Shown here: piece after piece, positions 20,024-29,101 of the stretch
Layout of the letters: every line of letters begins with the position of its first letter
Position numbering within the stretch: the stretch's first letter is position 1
Source: Paramoeba atlantica
Taxonomy: Eukaryota > Discosea
NCBI GenBank assembly: GCA_977017575.1
Contig: CDRNVI010000006.1
Coordinates: 186,001 to 250,000, forward strand
DNA: 64,000 nucleotides
Direction: 5' to 3'
Notes under the pieces: model-generated
Database searches by the model: none
What the model saw: only the letters and a program-made list of their open reading frames with translations
Told to the model about the DNA's origin: nothing
Position numbers and translations under genes: made by a program

Positions 20024-20025
20024 AG
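20024..20025 (+). promoter_or_regulatory. Candidate trans-splice acceptor AG for NAC-beta
   Basis: The pyrimidine-rich tract 20003-20023 (CATTTCATTTTTTTATCCT) ends in CAG, 29 bases before the ATG. This arrangement fits kinetoplastid 5'-end processing. It is not proven by transcript data. Confidence 0.4.
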
Positions 20026-20053
20026 CTTAGCAATATCTATTAAATCAATTTTA

Positions 20054-20365
20054 ATGACTGGCGTCACGAAAGAGCTCCTGGAAAAAAGAGCCCAAGCTGT
20101 ACGCCTTGGAGGGAAAGGTACGGTGCGCCGGAAGTCTAAAGGAGTTCACAAGACTTCAGGAGGAGACGACAAAAAGTTTCAAGGCATGCTGAAGAAACTT
20201 GGTGCCGCAGGTATCGGTGACATCGAAGAGGTGAGTTTTCACCGTGAGGATGAAAGTGTAACCACCTTTAAAAACCCTCGGGTCGACGCAAACATTCCTG
20301 GACACACGTATGTTATTCGTGGAAAGTCGGAAACCAAAAAGCCCGATTCCCAGACCCAGGAGTAG
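20054..20365 (+). CDS. BTF3: Nascent polypeptide-associated complex subunit beta (BTF3)
   Basis: A 103-residue protein from the first ATG at 20054. The N-terminal ribosome-binding motif is present as VRRKSKGVHK, preceded by RLGGKGT. The NAC beta-barrel follows with DDKKFQGMLKKLGAAGI, IEEVSFHRED and FKNPRVDANIPGHTYVIRG, all hallmarks of NAC-beta. The acidic C-terminal tail of longer homologues is missing, giving a compact form. NAC-beta with NAC-alpha shields nascent chains at the ribosome exit. A T-rich stretch ending in AG at 20024-20025 lies just upstream. Confidence 0.93.
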   Translation: MTGVTKELLEKRAQAVRLGGKGTVRRKSKGVHKTSGGDDKKFQGMLKKLGAAGIGDIEEVSFHREDESVTTFKNPRVDANIPGHTYVIRGKSETKKPDSQTQE

Positions 20366-20691
20366 AGCTACCACAGCATAGTGATACTGCCAAAAGAAAG
20401 CCTATTGCTTTTATTTAATTCGCATTCAAACCTATTGTATACCCATTCCATAAAAATTAAGGTAACATAGAACTTGGTGACGTTTATGGGCTATTTTTCA
20501 GAGACTTGATGTTTCATTTTAAACATTCGTTTTCTTACGATGATTTACCTACATGTATTGCGCGAGAAGTAGCGTAAAATGACGTACCGCTTCTAAAATA
20601 TATTAAACTTTCAAGAAATTATATCACTAAGTTTCTAGTGTCCTACATTTGGTTCGGTATAAAATTTCCAAAGGTGGGCGTAAATGCATGA
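20366..20691 (+). other. Intergenic region without a recognised gene
   Basis: AT-rich spacer, no feature recognised. Confidence 0.55.
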
Positions 20692-21399
20692 ATGATGATG
20701 CGATCGTACATCGCTCGTTGCAAGTCCGCACGAGCTCTCACAGAATTTAGACGGCCTGCTTTCGATGTTCACCATATGCCGAAATCCGGTAAAAACGGGT
20801 ACCGCTTTTCTGTAACCTATTTGGGGAAAGGATCCATACTCGTGACGTATTACCCACGCGACTCATCGGCAACAGAGTTCTCACGCCCTTCTTTTGACAT
20901 GACTCGACGTCACAGTGTGTATCTGGACATCAAGTCTGTGGCTACAATACTCGCGGTCGCGGATGGAAGACTGACTTCTGCCTCTATGCAAGCGCGCTGC
21001 GGGAATTATGTTGAGTACTACAGAAGAGACCCTACACAAAACAGAGATTTATCTAGCGGATTGGAAGAAAAGGACGATAGGGAAACAGAACACTTTACAA
21101 GCGATGCGCCTCTTTTTTATCTTCGAGTCAAGCAGTGTATTCCAGTAAATCTGCTGAAACCACCGGTGGTAGACAATCCCGACAAACAGGGAGCACACGA
21201 CAGTACTTCGAAGGGAAAAAGCGAACACAATCAAGGTCTTCAAACTGAAGAAAAGATAGAAACAATGCCAATACCAGCATGGGAACTAGCACCGTTACAA
21301 TTCGAAATTTCGTTTACCTCTCATACTTGCATTATGTGGCACCGTTTTTTGAATAGCGTAGTAAAACACTTCATGGGATTCATTGATGTCTTCGTGTAG
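20692..21399 (+). CDS. Possible whirly-fold RNA-binding protein (MRP1/MRP2-like)
   Basis: A 235-residue protein starting with three consecutive ATG codons. The predicted order of strands and helices is two modules of beta strands followed by a helix: RFSVTYLG, SILVTYYPR, HSVYLDI and the helix KSVATILAVADG, then YVEYYRR, FYLRVKQC, LQFEISFTS and the helix MWHRFLNSVVKHFMGF. This is the topology of the whirly transcription factor fold shared by kinetoplastid guide-RNA-binding proteins MRP1 and MRP2. A polar insert of about 50 residues separates the modules. The N-terminus is basic with arginines and could be a mitochondrial presequence. The call rests on topology and weak residue similarity only; otherwise it is a hypothetical protein. 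Confidence 0.4.
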   Translation: MMMRSYIARCKSARALTEFRRPAFDVHHMPKSGKNGYRFSVTYLGKGSILVTYYPRDSSATEFSRPSFDMTRRHSVYLDIKSVATILAVADGRLTSASMQARCGNYVEYYRRDPTQNRDLSSGLEEKDDRETEHFTSDAPLFYLRVKQCIPVNLLKPPVVDNPDKQGAHDSTSKGKSEHNQGLQTEEKIETMPIPAWELAPLQFEISFTSHTCIMWHRFLNSVVKHFMGFIDVFV

Positions 21400-21903
21400 G
21401 CCCAGAACACGGCACTACTTTCGGCACTCAGAACGTCTTAGCGGAATCTCCTTTTTACACACGCCCCCCACATTGCAGTTTTTATTGAATTTTGTGGGGG
21501 TATTCTGCAACGAAATCAACGTTAAGATAGAAGCTCACCAGGACAACACGCATGAGCTAATGGTTCAAACTTTGTTTTCACTTGTTTGGTTGAGACCTTC
21601 GGGCATTGAGCCTTTTGAAGTCTCATAGCTTCGAACTATGAAACTAGGGAAAAGGCTCTTGTTATGACAGGTTCTTCTGATTGAACCAAATGCCAATAGC
21701 CGACGTTCATATCCCTTTGGATTGGAAAGTTCTTCAAGGACCGAGGAAACTTTTAAAATTTTAAAAAAGCGCTTTTGAAGCGCTTTCAACTTTTTTGTAC
21801 AGCTTTTGAATTTTAAAATAAATGCTTTCAATAAATGCATTTTTTAAAGAATCAATTCTCCAAAAAAAAAATTTCAGAGTTTACAGCATCGTCGTATTGA
21901 TAT
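21400..21903 (+). other. Intergenic region without a recognised gene
   Basis: Contains an 18-base palindromic run at about 21761-21792 (AAAAAAGCGCTTTTGAAGCG with its complement) and several A/T tracts. No convincing coding frame. Confidence 0.5.
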
Positions 21904-22692
21904 ATGATTTCTTCACTTGATACTCCGGATTCGAGCGACGCACAGAACCAGAATGCACGACCTCCCTCTGAATTTGCAGATCTCAGTGCTCCCTACTCGT
22001 TTGGGCAAGATAGGAAGAGCGGTAACGTTGTTTGTTCAGACGCAGTACATGCGGAGCAAAACAACTTGAATACTAATGATGTCACCGATACTCAACAGAA
22101 TGAGAATAGAAATGAAAGCTTTACGAACGCTCTCGATTCCGAACAGGGTGCAACAACTGTCGGAGATGGATGCGACGGGCGTTTATCAGAAATGATTACA
22201 CCCGATTCAAATACAGTACCTACAACTGAAACTGAGCTAAACAAAGGAAAATATATTACTCCCGAAAATGCGGACGCCATGGAACGCTCAACTGTTCTAC
22301 CTGAACTCTCCGTACCACTAACAGCGGATGAGACAAAGGCACTGGCATTAGTGCCTGAAGAAGAACCGCCCATAAAAAAGAAACGAACACATAGAAAAAA
22401 ATCTAGTGGACCGATTGACGGCTTCTATCCCCACGTGTGCTTGGGCTGCGGACTGAGCAAGCGGAAATGGGCGTTCTGTGGGTGGACAGGTCGGCCCCAC
22501 CCCCCGGCACCTACTCCCTCTCAGGTGGAACGATTGCAGCACCTATGGCACCTCGTGAATGCCTCCACAGTGTCGACTTCGGCTCCCCAAGAGTCGACCT
22601 CGGCAAGTGTTGCGAGTAAAGAACAGGAATCCGAAGTGGGGGTGGAGGTAGAACCGCAGCCTTCTTCTGCGCCCACCTCCGAGGCGGTATAG
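21904..22692 (+). CDS. Hypothetical nuclear-type protein with a CxxC...C motif
   Basis: A 262-residue protein that I do not recognise. Residues 1-150 are polar, acidic and low-complexity. A basic cluster KKKRTHRKK (about 157-166) could be a nuclear localisation signal. It is followed by HVCLGCGLSKRKWAFCGW, a compact cysteine-rich stretch that might bind zinc. The C-terminus is Ser/Glu-rich. Its stop codon lies only 78 bases before the palindromic transposon, which therefore did not interrupt the frame. Its function is unknown. Confidence 0.6.
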   Translation: MISSLDTPDSSDAQNQNARPPSEFADLSAPYSFGQDRKSGNVVCSDAVHAEQNNLNTNDVTDTQQNENRNESFTNALDSEQGATTVGDGCDGRLSEMITPDSNTVPTTETELNKGKYITPENADAMERSTVLPELSVPLTADETKALALVPEEEPPIKKKRTHRKKSSGPIDGFYPHVCLGCGLSKRKWAFCGWTGRPHPPAPTPSQVERLQHLWHLVNASTVSTSAPQESTSASVASKEQESEVGVEVEPQPSSAPTSEAV

Positions 22693-23057
22693 AGATAGAG
22701 AGGCATATAGTGCTTGTAGAATGCGAAAAGTAGATCCCTATTGAAAAAAACTTCTATTGAAAAATAGATCTACAGTCAGCAAAAAAACCGTTCGAATGTT
22801 TCGGTTTTTTTTTCTTTTGTATAGAGCTATTGATTAAATATCACCGTTGCGCTGGTAATGTGTGCTAGTAGTGTAGGCATGAGTGTCACCTAATAGTACC
22901 CGTAGATAGTTCATCTCAGTTCGTTCTACCAAAGAAATAAGAATGAATATAAAAAAGTTTAGCATTCGAAAGGTTTTTTTGCTACCTATTATAGAGAAAA
23001 TCTTGTCCCAAAAAATAGATGAAACGTAATCGCCCAAGAGAGATTATGCCCCTAAAA

Positions 23058-24068
23058 TTAGTATTTAGTATTCCCCCCACGAGCCTTCAGCACTGCCTTC
23101 ATACGGGCAGGCATACTGTCCACCTGGGCACGACATACTGAGGGTGGTATGTTCGCCCATTCCATTTTTACCCTCTCCCACAACTCTCGGACCCCGCTTG
23201 GTGGATCATCGTGCGCTGCAAGGCGCCGCTTGAGTTCCCCCCAAACGTTTTCGATTGGATTTAAGTCAGGGGACTGCGGGGGCCACCGCATGACTTCAAA
23301 CCCGGTACCCCGGAGGTGCCGTTGCGCACAATGGCTTGTGTGCTTGGGGTCATTATCTTGTTGGAAGATGACCATTGGGGGGTCTAGACCCATAGTTTCG
23401 ATGGAGGGGGCAAGATTCTCTTCAAGAATCTCGACGTACTGTGTGGCGTTCAGGTTCCCTTGAACTAGACGCACATGCCCCACACCGCTTCGGGACATGC
23501 ACGCCCAAATCATGATGTGCCCCCCTCCGTACTTTACCGTGGGAATTACCCCTTTTTCACCCAGTTCCTCCCCCGGGGTCCCCCATGTCCAAAGACTTCC
23601 CCCCGTTTCAAAGCGCGAGATCTTCGTCTCGTCCGACCATACAACTGGAGCCCAGTCGTGCACTGTCCAGTGCTCATGGGCCGTGGCAAAGTCCATCCGA
23701 AGCTTGCGATGGCGCTTGGACAGGTAGGGCTTGCGGACACGCTTTCTACCTTTGTGTCCGAAGCGGTGCATCGAAACTCGGATAGACTGAGGAACAACAT
23801 CAGCAACGCCCTCGCGGCGCAGCTGAGATGATACCTCTCGCGCAGAATTTCCGGAGAACACAAGTCGTCGCACACGGCGTGTGCACGGCTCGGAAAGCTT
23901 TCGAGGGCGTCCACCCTGCATCCTGAGAGTATCAGGCCTTTCTTTTTTTAATATCATAGAAATTGTTGAGATACTTAAATTTACAGTATCAGAGATGGAC
24001 CTCATAGACACACCGCTGTCGTAGAGCTCTGCAATTTGTTTCTTTACGTAACGTGGTGTGGGCCTCAT
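23058..24068 (-). CDS. Tc1/mariner DD34E transposase (left copy)
   Basis: A 336-residue protein. The N-terminal helix-turn-helix (residues 1-100) carries YVKKQIAELYDSGVS and a GRPRK AT-hook-like motif typical of Tc1 bipartite DNA-binding domains. The catalytic triad is complete: Asp in VVWSDETK, Asp in FQQDNDPKH and Glu in SPDLNPIENVW, with 34 residues between the second Asp and the Glu. The frame is intact and identical to the right copy, suggesting recent activity or gene conversion. It is transcribed away from the central spacer, so both copies may share that spacer as a divergent promoter (inference). Confidence 0.95.
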   Translation of the reverse strand: MRPTPRYVKKQIAELYDSGVSMRSISDTVNLSISTISMILKKERPDTLRMQGGRPRKLSEPCTRRVRRLVFSGNSAREVSSQLRREGVADVVPQSIRVSMHRFGHKGRKRVRKPYLSKRHRKLRMDFATAHEHWTVHDWAPVVWSDETKISRFETGGSLWTWGTPGEELGEKGVIPTVKYGGGHIMIWACMSRSGVGHVRLVQGNLNATQYVEILEENLAPSIETMGLDPPMVIFQQDNDPKHTSHCAQRHLRGTGFEVMRWPPQSPDLNPIENVWGELKRRLAAHDDPPSGVRELWERVKMEWANIPPSVCRAQVDSMPARMKAVLKARGGNTKY

Positions 24069-24069
24069 A

Positions 24070-24164
24070 GAAAATAAGAATTTTAGGTAAGAAGAATTTT
24101 AGGTTATAGAGTTTATCTTACACTATTACATTGTTTATCTTACACTGTTACATTTTGCACTCTA
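24070..24164. promoter_or_regulatory. Central spacer of the palindrome with tandem repeats
   Basis: This unique segment lies between two divergent start codons. It carries a 22-base direct repeat (24111-24132 and 24133-24154, one mismatch) and a repeated GAATTTTAGGT phrase near 24078-24104. It could be a shared bidirectional promoter or the scar of the event that created the palindrome. Confidence 0.4.
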
Positions 24165-24165
24165 T

Positions 24166-25176
24166 ATGAGGCCCACACCACGTTACGTAAAGAAACAAAT
24201 TGCAGAGCTCTACGACAGCGGTGTGTCTATGAGGTCCATCTCTGATACTGTAAATTTAAGTATCTCAACAATTTCTATGATATTAAAAAAAGAAAGGCCT
24301 GATACTCTCAGGATGCAGGGTGGACGCCCTCGAAAGCTTTCCGAGCCGTGCACACGCCGTGTGCGACGACTTGTGTTCTCCGGAAATTCTGCGCGAGAGG
24401 TATCATCTCAGCTGCGCCGCGAGGGCGTTGCTGATGTTGTTCCTCAGTCTATCCGAGTTTCGATGCACCGCTTCGGACACAAAGGTAGAAAGCGTGTCCG
24501 CAAGCCCTACCTGTCCAAGCGCCATCGCAAGCTTCGGATGGACTTTGCCACGGCCCATGAGCACTGGACAGTGCACGACTGGGCTCCAGTTGTATGGTCG
24601 GACGAGACGAAGATCTCGCGCTTTGAAACGGGGGGAAGTCTTTGGACATGGGGGACCCCGGGGGAGGAACTGGGTGAAAAAGGGGTAATTCCCACGGTAA
24701 AGTACGGAGGGGGGCACATCATGATTTGGGCGTGCATGTCCCGAAGCGGTGTGGGGCATGTGCGTCTAGTTCAAGGGAACCTGAACGCCACACAGTACGT
24801 CGAGATTCTTGAAGAGAATCTTGCCCCCTCCATCGAAACTATGGGTCTAGACCCCCCAATGGTCATCTTCCAACAAGATAATGACCCCAAGCACACAAGC
24901 CATTGTGCGCAACGGCACCTCCGGGGTACCGGGTTTGAAGTCATGCGGTGGCCCCCGCAGTCCCCTGACTTAAATCCAATCGAAAACGTTTGGGGGGAAC
25001 TCAAGCGGCGCCTTGCAGCGCACGATGATCCACCAAGCGGGGTCCGAGAGTTGTGGGAGAGGGTAAAAATGGAATGGGCGAACATACCACCCTCAGTATG
25101 TCGTGCCCAGGTGGACAGTATGCCTGCCCGTATGAAGGCAGTGCTGAAGGCTCGTGGGGGGAATACTAAATACTAA
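24166..25176 (+). CDS. Tc1/mariner DD34E transposase (right copy)
   Basis: A 336-residue protein identical to the left copy, on the opposite strand. It has the same HTH region, GRPRK motif and complete DDE triad. Its 3' flank, including the CAGTCAGC terminus, mirrors that of the left copy. Confidence 0.95.
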   Translation: MRPTPRYVKKQIAELYDSGVSMRSISDTVNLSISTISMILKKERPDTLRMQGGRPRKLSEPCTRRVRRLVFSGNSAREVSSQLRREGVADVVPQSIRVSMHRFGHKGRKRVRKPYLSKRHRKLRMDFATAHEHWTVHDWAPVVWSDETKISRFETGGSLWTWGTPGEELGEKGVIPTVKYGGGHIMIWACMSRSGVGHVRLVQGNLNATQYVEILEENLAPSIETMGLDPPMVIFQQDNDPKHTSHCAQRHLRGTGFEVMRWPPQSPDLNPIENVWGELKRRLAAHDDPPSGVRELWERVKMEWANIPPSVCRAQVDSMPARMKAVLKARGGNTKY

Positions 25177-25538
25177 TTTTAGGGGCATAATCTCTCTTGG
25201 GCGATTACGTTTCATCTATTTTTTGGGACAAGATTTTCTCTATAATAGGTAGCAAAAAAACCTTTCGAATGCTAAACTTTTTTATATTCATTCTTATTTC
25301 TTTGGTAGAACGAACTGAGATGAACTATCTACGGGTACTATTAGGTGACACTCATGCCTACACTACTAGCACACATTACCAGCGCAACGGTGATATTTAA
25401 TCAATAGCTCTATACAAAAGAAAAAAAAACCGAAACATTCGAACGGTTTTTTTGCTGACTGTATGTATTGGCAAAATATACACAGCGCACAGTTTATTTC
25501 TTTTATCACACAATCTATTTCTTCATTCTTCTCTTATC

Positions 25539-25540
25539 AG
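25539..25540 (+). promoter_or_regulatory. Candidate trans-splice acceptor AG for the Usp14-like gene
   Basis: A pyrimidine-rich tract at 25513-25538 (ATTTCTTCATTCTTCTCTTATC) ends in AG, 9 bases before the ATG. It lies 76 bases beyond the transposon end. Confidence 0.45.
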
Positions 25541-25548
25541 TCCTACTA

Positions 25549-26859
25549 ATGCGAATCACCGTGAAGTGGGGAAAGAAAACGTTTGATCTGGAGGCAGATC
25601 CTGAAGACACGGGTCTCATTCTTCGCGCCCAATTGCAGAGTCTGACGGGCGTGGAATCTAATAGACAAAAATTAATCGGAGCTCGGATCGAAGATGACAT
25701 CCCACTGTCGGCTACATTGGAAGGTAAACGTTCTCTGCTTTTGATAGGGTCGTGTGACCCTCTCGCATCGATGAAAAAGAATTCCGCATCAGCCACGAAG
25801 CTTGATACTGTAAAGAGTGATCCCGAAACTATTCAAGACGTGTCTCTTCGTCGGGGACTCCACAATATTGGAAACACTTGCTATCTTAACGCTTCGATTC
25901 AATTGCTGTTGTGCATTCCACAGCTATCCTCTTTATTCCCAAACAATGACGACAACCGTCGCAAGCACTTTCCATTTATGAACATGCTCGGAAATCTTCT
26001 CCAGGAGCTCACAAAAAGTGACTCCCAGGCTTGTCACCCCCTTGCCTTTTTAATAGCCTTCCACGCCGCATTTCCCCAATTTGCGGAACGGGACACTCAA
26101 GGTGCACTTTTACAACAAGACGCCCAAGAAGCGTTATCTTGTATTCTGAACCACATACGAGCATCCCTTGATAAGGAGTCACTGCAAGAGTCATTTCGTC
26201 GTTTATTTGTTATTGAGTCAAGGGAAAGTGTGAGGTGTTTAGAAGACGAGGCTACGGAACCACAGATGAGCTCTACTTCGTCTCTTATGTTGAGCTGTAC
26301 CATATCACAAGATACGGCATGCCTTGAAAATGGTCTATTACTCTCCATGAAGGAAGAAATGATTAAATATTCGGATGCTTTAAAACGAGATGCCAAATGG
26401 GAAAAACTGTCCAGAATTTCCCATTTGCCGGAATATCTCTATGTGCATATGATGCGATTTAGCTGGCGGCACGATACAACTCAGAAAGCCAAAATATTGA
26501 AAGCTGTTACTTTTCCTTTAGTACTTGATCTCTCTTCGCATTGTGTGGAAGAGTTAAAACAAGATCTAAAGCCGAAGGAAGGCAAAGTGTCCTCAAACGA
26601 GAAAGAAGGAAATAGCGCAAGCGAAGAATGTTCTTCGAACCAAAGTATTGCTACGTGCTACGAACTTTGCGGAATAGTTTCCCACAAAGGACGTACGGGA
26701 GATGGGGGACACTACGTTGCTTGGGTACGTGGTCCCGAAAACAGTTGGATTGTGGCTGACGATGAGAACAGTGCCCGTGTTAGTGAGGAGGACATAATGC
26801 GACTCCGTGGTGTAGGAGAAGCCCACATTGCATACGTCTTATTGTATCGTCGAAAGTGA
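25549..26859 (+). CDS. Proteasome-associated deubiquitinase, Usp14/Ubp6 family
   Basis: A 436-residue protein; the first ATG (25549) follows a pyrimidine tract and AG. Residues 1-70 form a ubiquitin-like domain (MRITVKWGKKTFDLE) that in Usp14 docks on proteasome Rpn1. The USP catalytic domain follows with the Cys box GLHNIGNTCYLNAS (Cys about 111), a QQDAQEAL segment, YLYVHMMRFSW, and the His box GGHYVAWV (about 388) followed by DDENSARVSEEDI. All catalytic residues are present. It trims ubiquitin from proteasome-bound substrates. The family length is about 490, so this copy is compact. It starts right after the palindromic transposon, which may have changed its upstream signals. Confidence 0.92.
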   Translation: MRITVKWGKKTFDLEADPEDTGLILRAQLQSLTGVESNRQKLIGARIEDDIPLSATLEGKRSLLLIGSCDPLASMKKNSASATKLDTVKSDPETIQDVSLRRGLHNIGNTCYLNASIQLLLCIPQLSSLFPNNDDNRRKHFPFMNMLGNLLQELTKSDSQACHPLAFLIAFHAAFPQFAERDTQGALLQQDAQEALSCILNHIRASLDKESLQESFRRLFVIESRESVRCLEDEATEPQMSSTSSLMLSCTISQDTACLENGLLLSMKEEMIKYSDALKRDAKWEKLSRISHLPEYLYVHMMRFSWRHDTTQKAKILKAVTFPLVLDLSSHCVEELKQDLKPKEGKVSSNEKEGNSASEECSSNQSIATCYELCGIVSHKGRTGDGGHYVAWVRGPENSWIVADDENSARVSEEDIMRLRGVGEAHIAYVLLYRRK

Positions 26860-27142
26860 TTCGTAAAAGTTCGGTGGAAGTACATCTGTAAGTACGGTGT
26901 AGTGCATAGCACTCTATTTCACGCTAAATATTAGTCGCTTCCTCTCAAAGAAATTTATGTATACTTCTTAAATAGACTCAAAACTTTACATGTTTTAAAC
27001 GTGTTGCGCGCAATCCATTGGGTTGTAACCAACGTGTTTCATCGATAAATAATGATTATAAGTTGCTGTGCCTCAAAAAATTACAGGAAAATATATTATA
27101 AAAAAAGCGTTGACCCCCCATATTTAAATTCCCTTGTTCGTA

Positions 27143-29101
27143 ATGCCCCAGCTGTTGCGGTTGCGACGCTTCACGGCTACACTCCAAAGGTGTTCACATT
27201 ATTGCAATACAAAGTCTACTCAAGGTGCAACAGTCTTTACTTCAGGTGTGAAGTTCTTTGGGTACAGTCCACATATCGCGACCTCAAAAACATTAACTGA
27301 TGCGCGTGAGAGAGAACAAGACACTGCACGGCCAGAAACTTGTTTACCCACCAGTGATGAAAAAAATGTAAACAACACATTAATGACGAATTCGTTAAAA
27401 ACTGGTACTACGACCGGGCTTGAAAATGATGCACGCCCTACCCAAGCGCGTATAGAGTCTCCCCCTGACGTCTTGGCCGAGAAATTTCGCACTCACTGTC
27501 AAGATTTGGTAACCCTTTTGGAAAAAGCTGCATTACTCCCGAATCCATTGAAGATACGCATTATTTCACAGTATCCAGCGGAATCTCATGATTTCTCTTG
27601 GTTAGCCTCCGAAAATCATGATGTACAATTAGTGATTGTAAGTGCGCAAAACTTTGAGCAGATTGTGAAACATCTACCGCGTGACGCTGTGATTGTAAAT
27701 CTCATTGATAATGTGGAAGAGGATACGAAAACAGGTGCCATTGGGGGGAAGAGAGCTATCGCAACTTACGAGGCATATGGACACGCATACACAGGCGCAT
27801 CTCCCAGAAACTTTGCCACTCTCAAATCTCAAATTAAGAAAAATGGGGTAAATAGCCCGCGCTACGTTATTATTCGAGATCGCAGCACCCAATACTTGAG
27901 CCCGACAGAGGACGGAAAGTCACTACTGATTCAAATACAGTCACCCGATTACGATTCAGTCAACAAATCTCTGGACAGCTCTGAAAAGAAGGCGGAGAAA
28001 ATAACACAAGATTTATTACATTTTCCCCTTATTGTGAAACCGCACACTGACTTTGGCGGATCGACTCACATACGAAAGGATACGAAAGTGCACAATTTTA
28101 CGGAGTTAGAACGCGTTGCCAAAGGTTTTCCTGTTCCAGATATGATTTGCGAAGAATTTATTGATGGTCGTGAATATGCAGCCTTGGTATTCGAGGAGTT
28201 GCCCAAGTATTGTATATCACTGTCTCAGGTTCGACGAACTATAAACACTATGCTTAACTACCTTCGCAAGACATCTCAAATGTCGATAAAAAATGTCGTT
28301 TTACCTGCTACAGCAATTCAGTTCATAAAACGACGATTAAACTCGCATAGAAAAGGAGCTTCATCCGCGGTTGTGTTAGATCCCATCGAGGTTGTCCTGC
28401 CTGCCGGAGAAACATTTCAGCACGAGGATCTTAAATGGCGCATGGATAAATATGCTAATTATCAAGCAAAAAGAGGACGAAATTTTCAAGGTGCGGCGCT
28501 TACAACTGTACATGGGGGTGTTGAGGGATATTTTTCCGTGAGTATCCCATCTGACAAATGCCCTCACAGCAAGCGCGGTGAACAAAGTTCCATGGCTTCT
28601 GAAAATAATTCTAAAGAGAACTCTGCGTGCCTGAGTTATCGTATGGTACAAACGCGTCGAGAGGCAAAGTTGCGCAAAACCATGAAAACTGTTATAAGAC
28701 GAGCATGGAAATCACTGAAACACGATGGTTATTTTCGGTATGATATTCGCGTAAATCGTAGCGCTTTCGAAAATGAGAGCCCGTCAGGAGTGGAATCGCT
28801 TCGCAAACCCAAGCCTCGTCAAAATGATGTACACATCATCGATGCAAACCCCTATTGTAGTCTTTTCGGGACTTTAGATAATTTGGACGAAGCCGACACT
28901 ATACTACGTGCTTCTGGAAAAAGTATGAACCACAAACACTTTACGGGGCACTTGGTTAAGCTTGCGATACAACGAGAACTTCTGAGACGACTCAGTTTAG
29001 TGAGCAGTCTGCTCAACGTACTTAAACAAGACAAGCGCGAATATGCGACTAACAAAAGAGAACTCCTAAACTCACCACAGAAGACTGATGCTAGTTCCTG
29101 A
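27143..29101 (+). CDS. ATP-grasp protein related to D-Ala-D-Ala-ligase-type enzymes
   Basis: A 652-residue protein; the ATG at 27143 is the first in frame. The N-terminus (LLRLRRFTATLQR) is basic and could be a mitochondrial presequence. ATP-grasp features: the ATP-binding lysine strand LIVKPHTDFGGSTHI (about residues 296-310), MICEEFIDGREY (about 334), YFRYDIRV and the metal-binding ending HIIDANPYCSLFG (about 560-571). These match the order in Ddl-like ligases (nucleotide loop, EEFI.GRE, D.N). Large polar inserts separate the blocks, so it is about twice the length of Ddl. The substrate is unknown; it could ligate amino acids or peptides. Confidence 0.7.
   Translation: MPQLLRLRRFTATLQRCSHYCNTKSTQGATVFTSGVKFFGYSPHIATSKTLTDAREREQDTARPETCLPTSDEKNVNNTLMTNSLKTGTTTGLENDARPTQARIESPPDVLAEKFRTHCQDLVTLLEKAALLPNPLKIRIISQYPAESHDFSWLASENHDVQLVIVSAQNFEQIVKHLPRDAVIVNLIDNVEEDTKTGAIGGKRAIATYEAYGHAYTGASPRNFATLKSQIKKNGVNSPRYVIIRDRSTQYLSPTEDGKSLLIQIQSPDYDSVNKSLDSSEKKAEKITQDLLHFPLIVKPHTDFGGSTHIRKDTKVHNFTELERVAKGFPVPDMICEEFIDGREYAALVFEELPKYCISLSQVRRTINTMLNYLRKTSQMSIKNVVLPATAIQFIKRRLNSHRKGASSAVVLDPIEVVLPAGETFQHEDLKWRMDKYANYQAKRGRNFQGAALTTVHGGVEGYFSVSIPSDKCPHSKRGEQSSMASENNSKENSACLSYRMVQTRREAKLRKTMKTVIRRAWKSLKHDGYFRYDIRVNRSAFENESPSGVESLRKPKPRQNDVHIIDANPYCSLFGTLDNLDEADTILRASGKSMNHKHFTGHLVKLAIQRELLRRLSLVSSLLNVLKQDKREYATNKRELLNSPQKTDASS

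Larger units (their letters stand above)
22771..25463. mobile_element. Palindromic Tc1/mariner element with two divergent identical transposase genes
   Basis: Positions 22773-24069 and 24165-25461 are inverted repeats of about 1297 bases that mirror around 24117; both arms encode identical protein sequences. The outer ends start CAGTCAGCAAAAAAACCG, a Tc1-type terminus, and both are flanked by TA (22771-22772 and 25462-25463), the Tc1/mariner target duplication. A unique spacer of about 95 bases separates the two start codons and holds a 22-base tandem repeat (24111-24154). No CAGTCAGC end exists in the spacer, so neither transposase has its own 5' terminus. The whole unit could behave as one transposon with 1.3-kb terminal repeats (inference). 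Flanking host genes differ on each side and are intact. Confidence 0.9.

Noticed and set aside
22834-23037. 67-codon open frame on the minus strand, mirrored at 25197-25400
   Set aside because: It lies in the 3' flank of each transposase within the palindrome arms, starts with a non-ATG codon and has no recognisable features; the duplication simply mirrors it.
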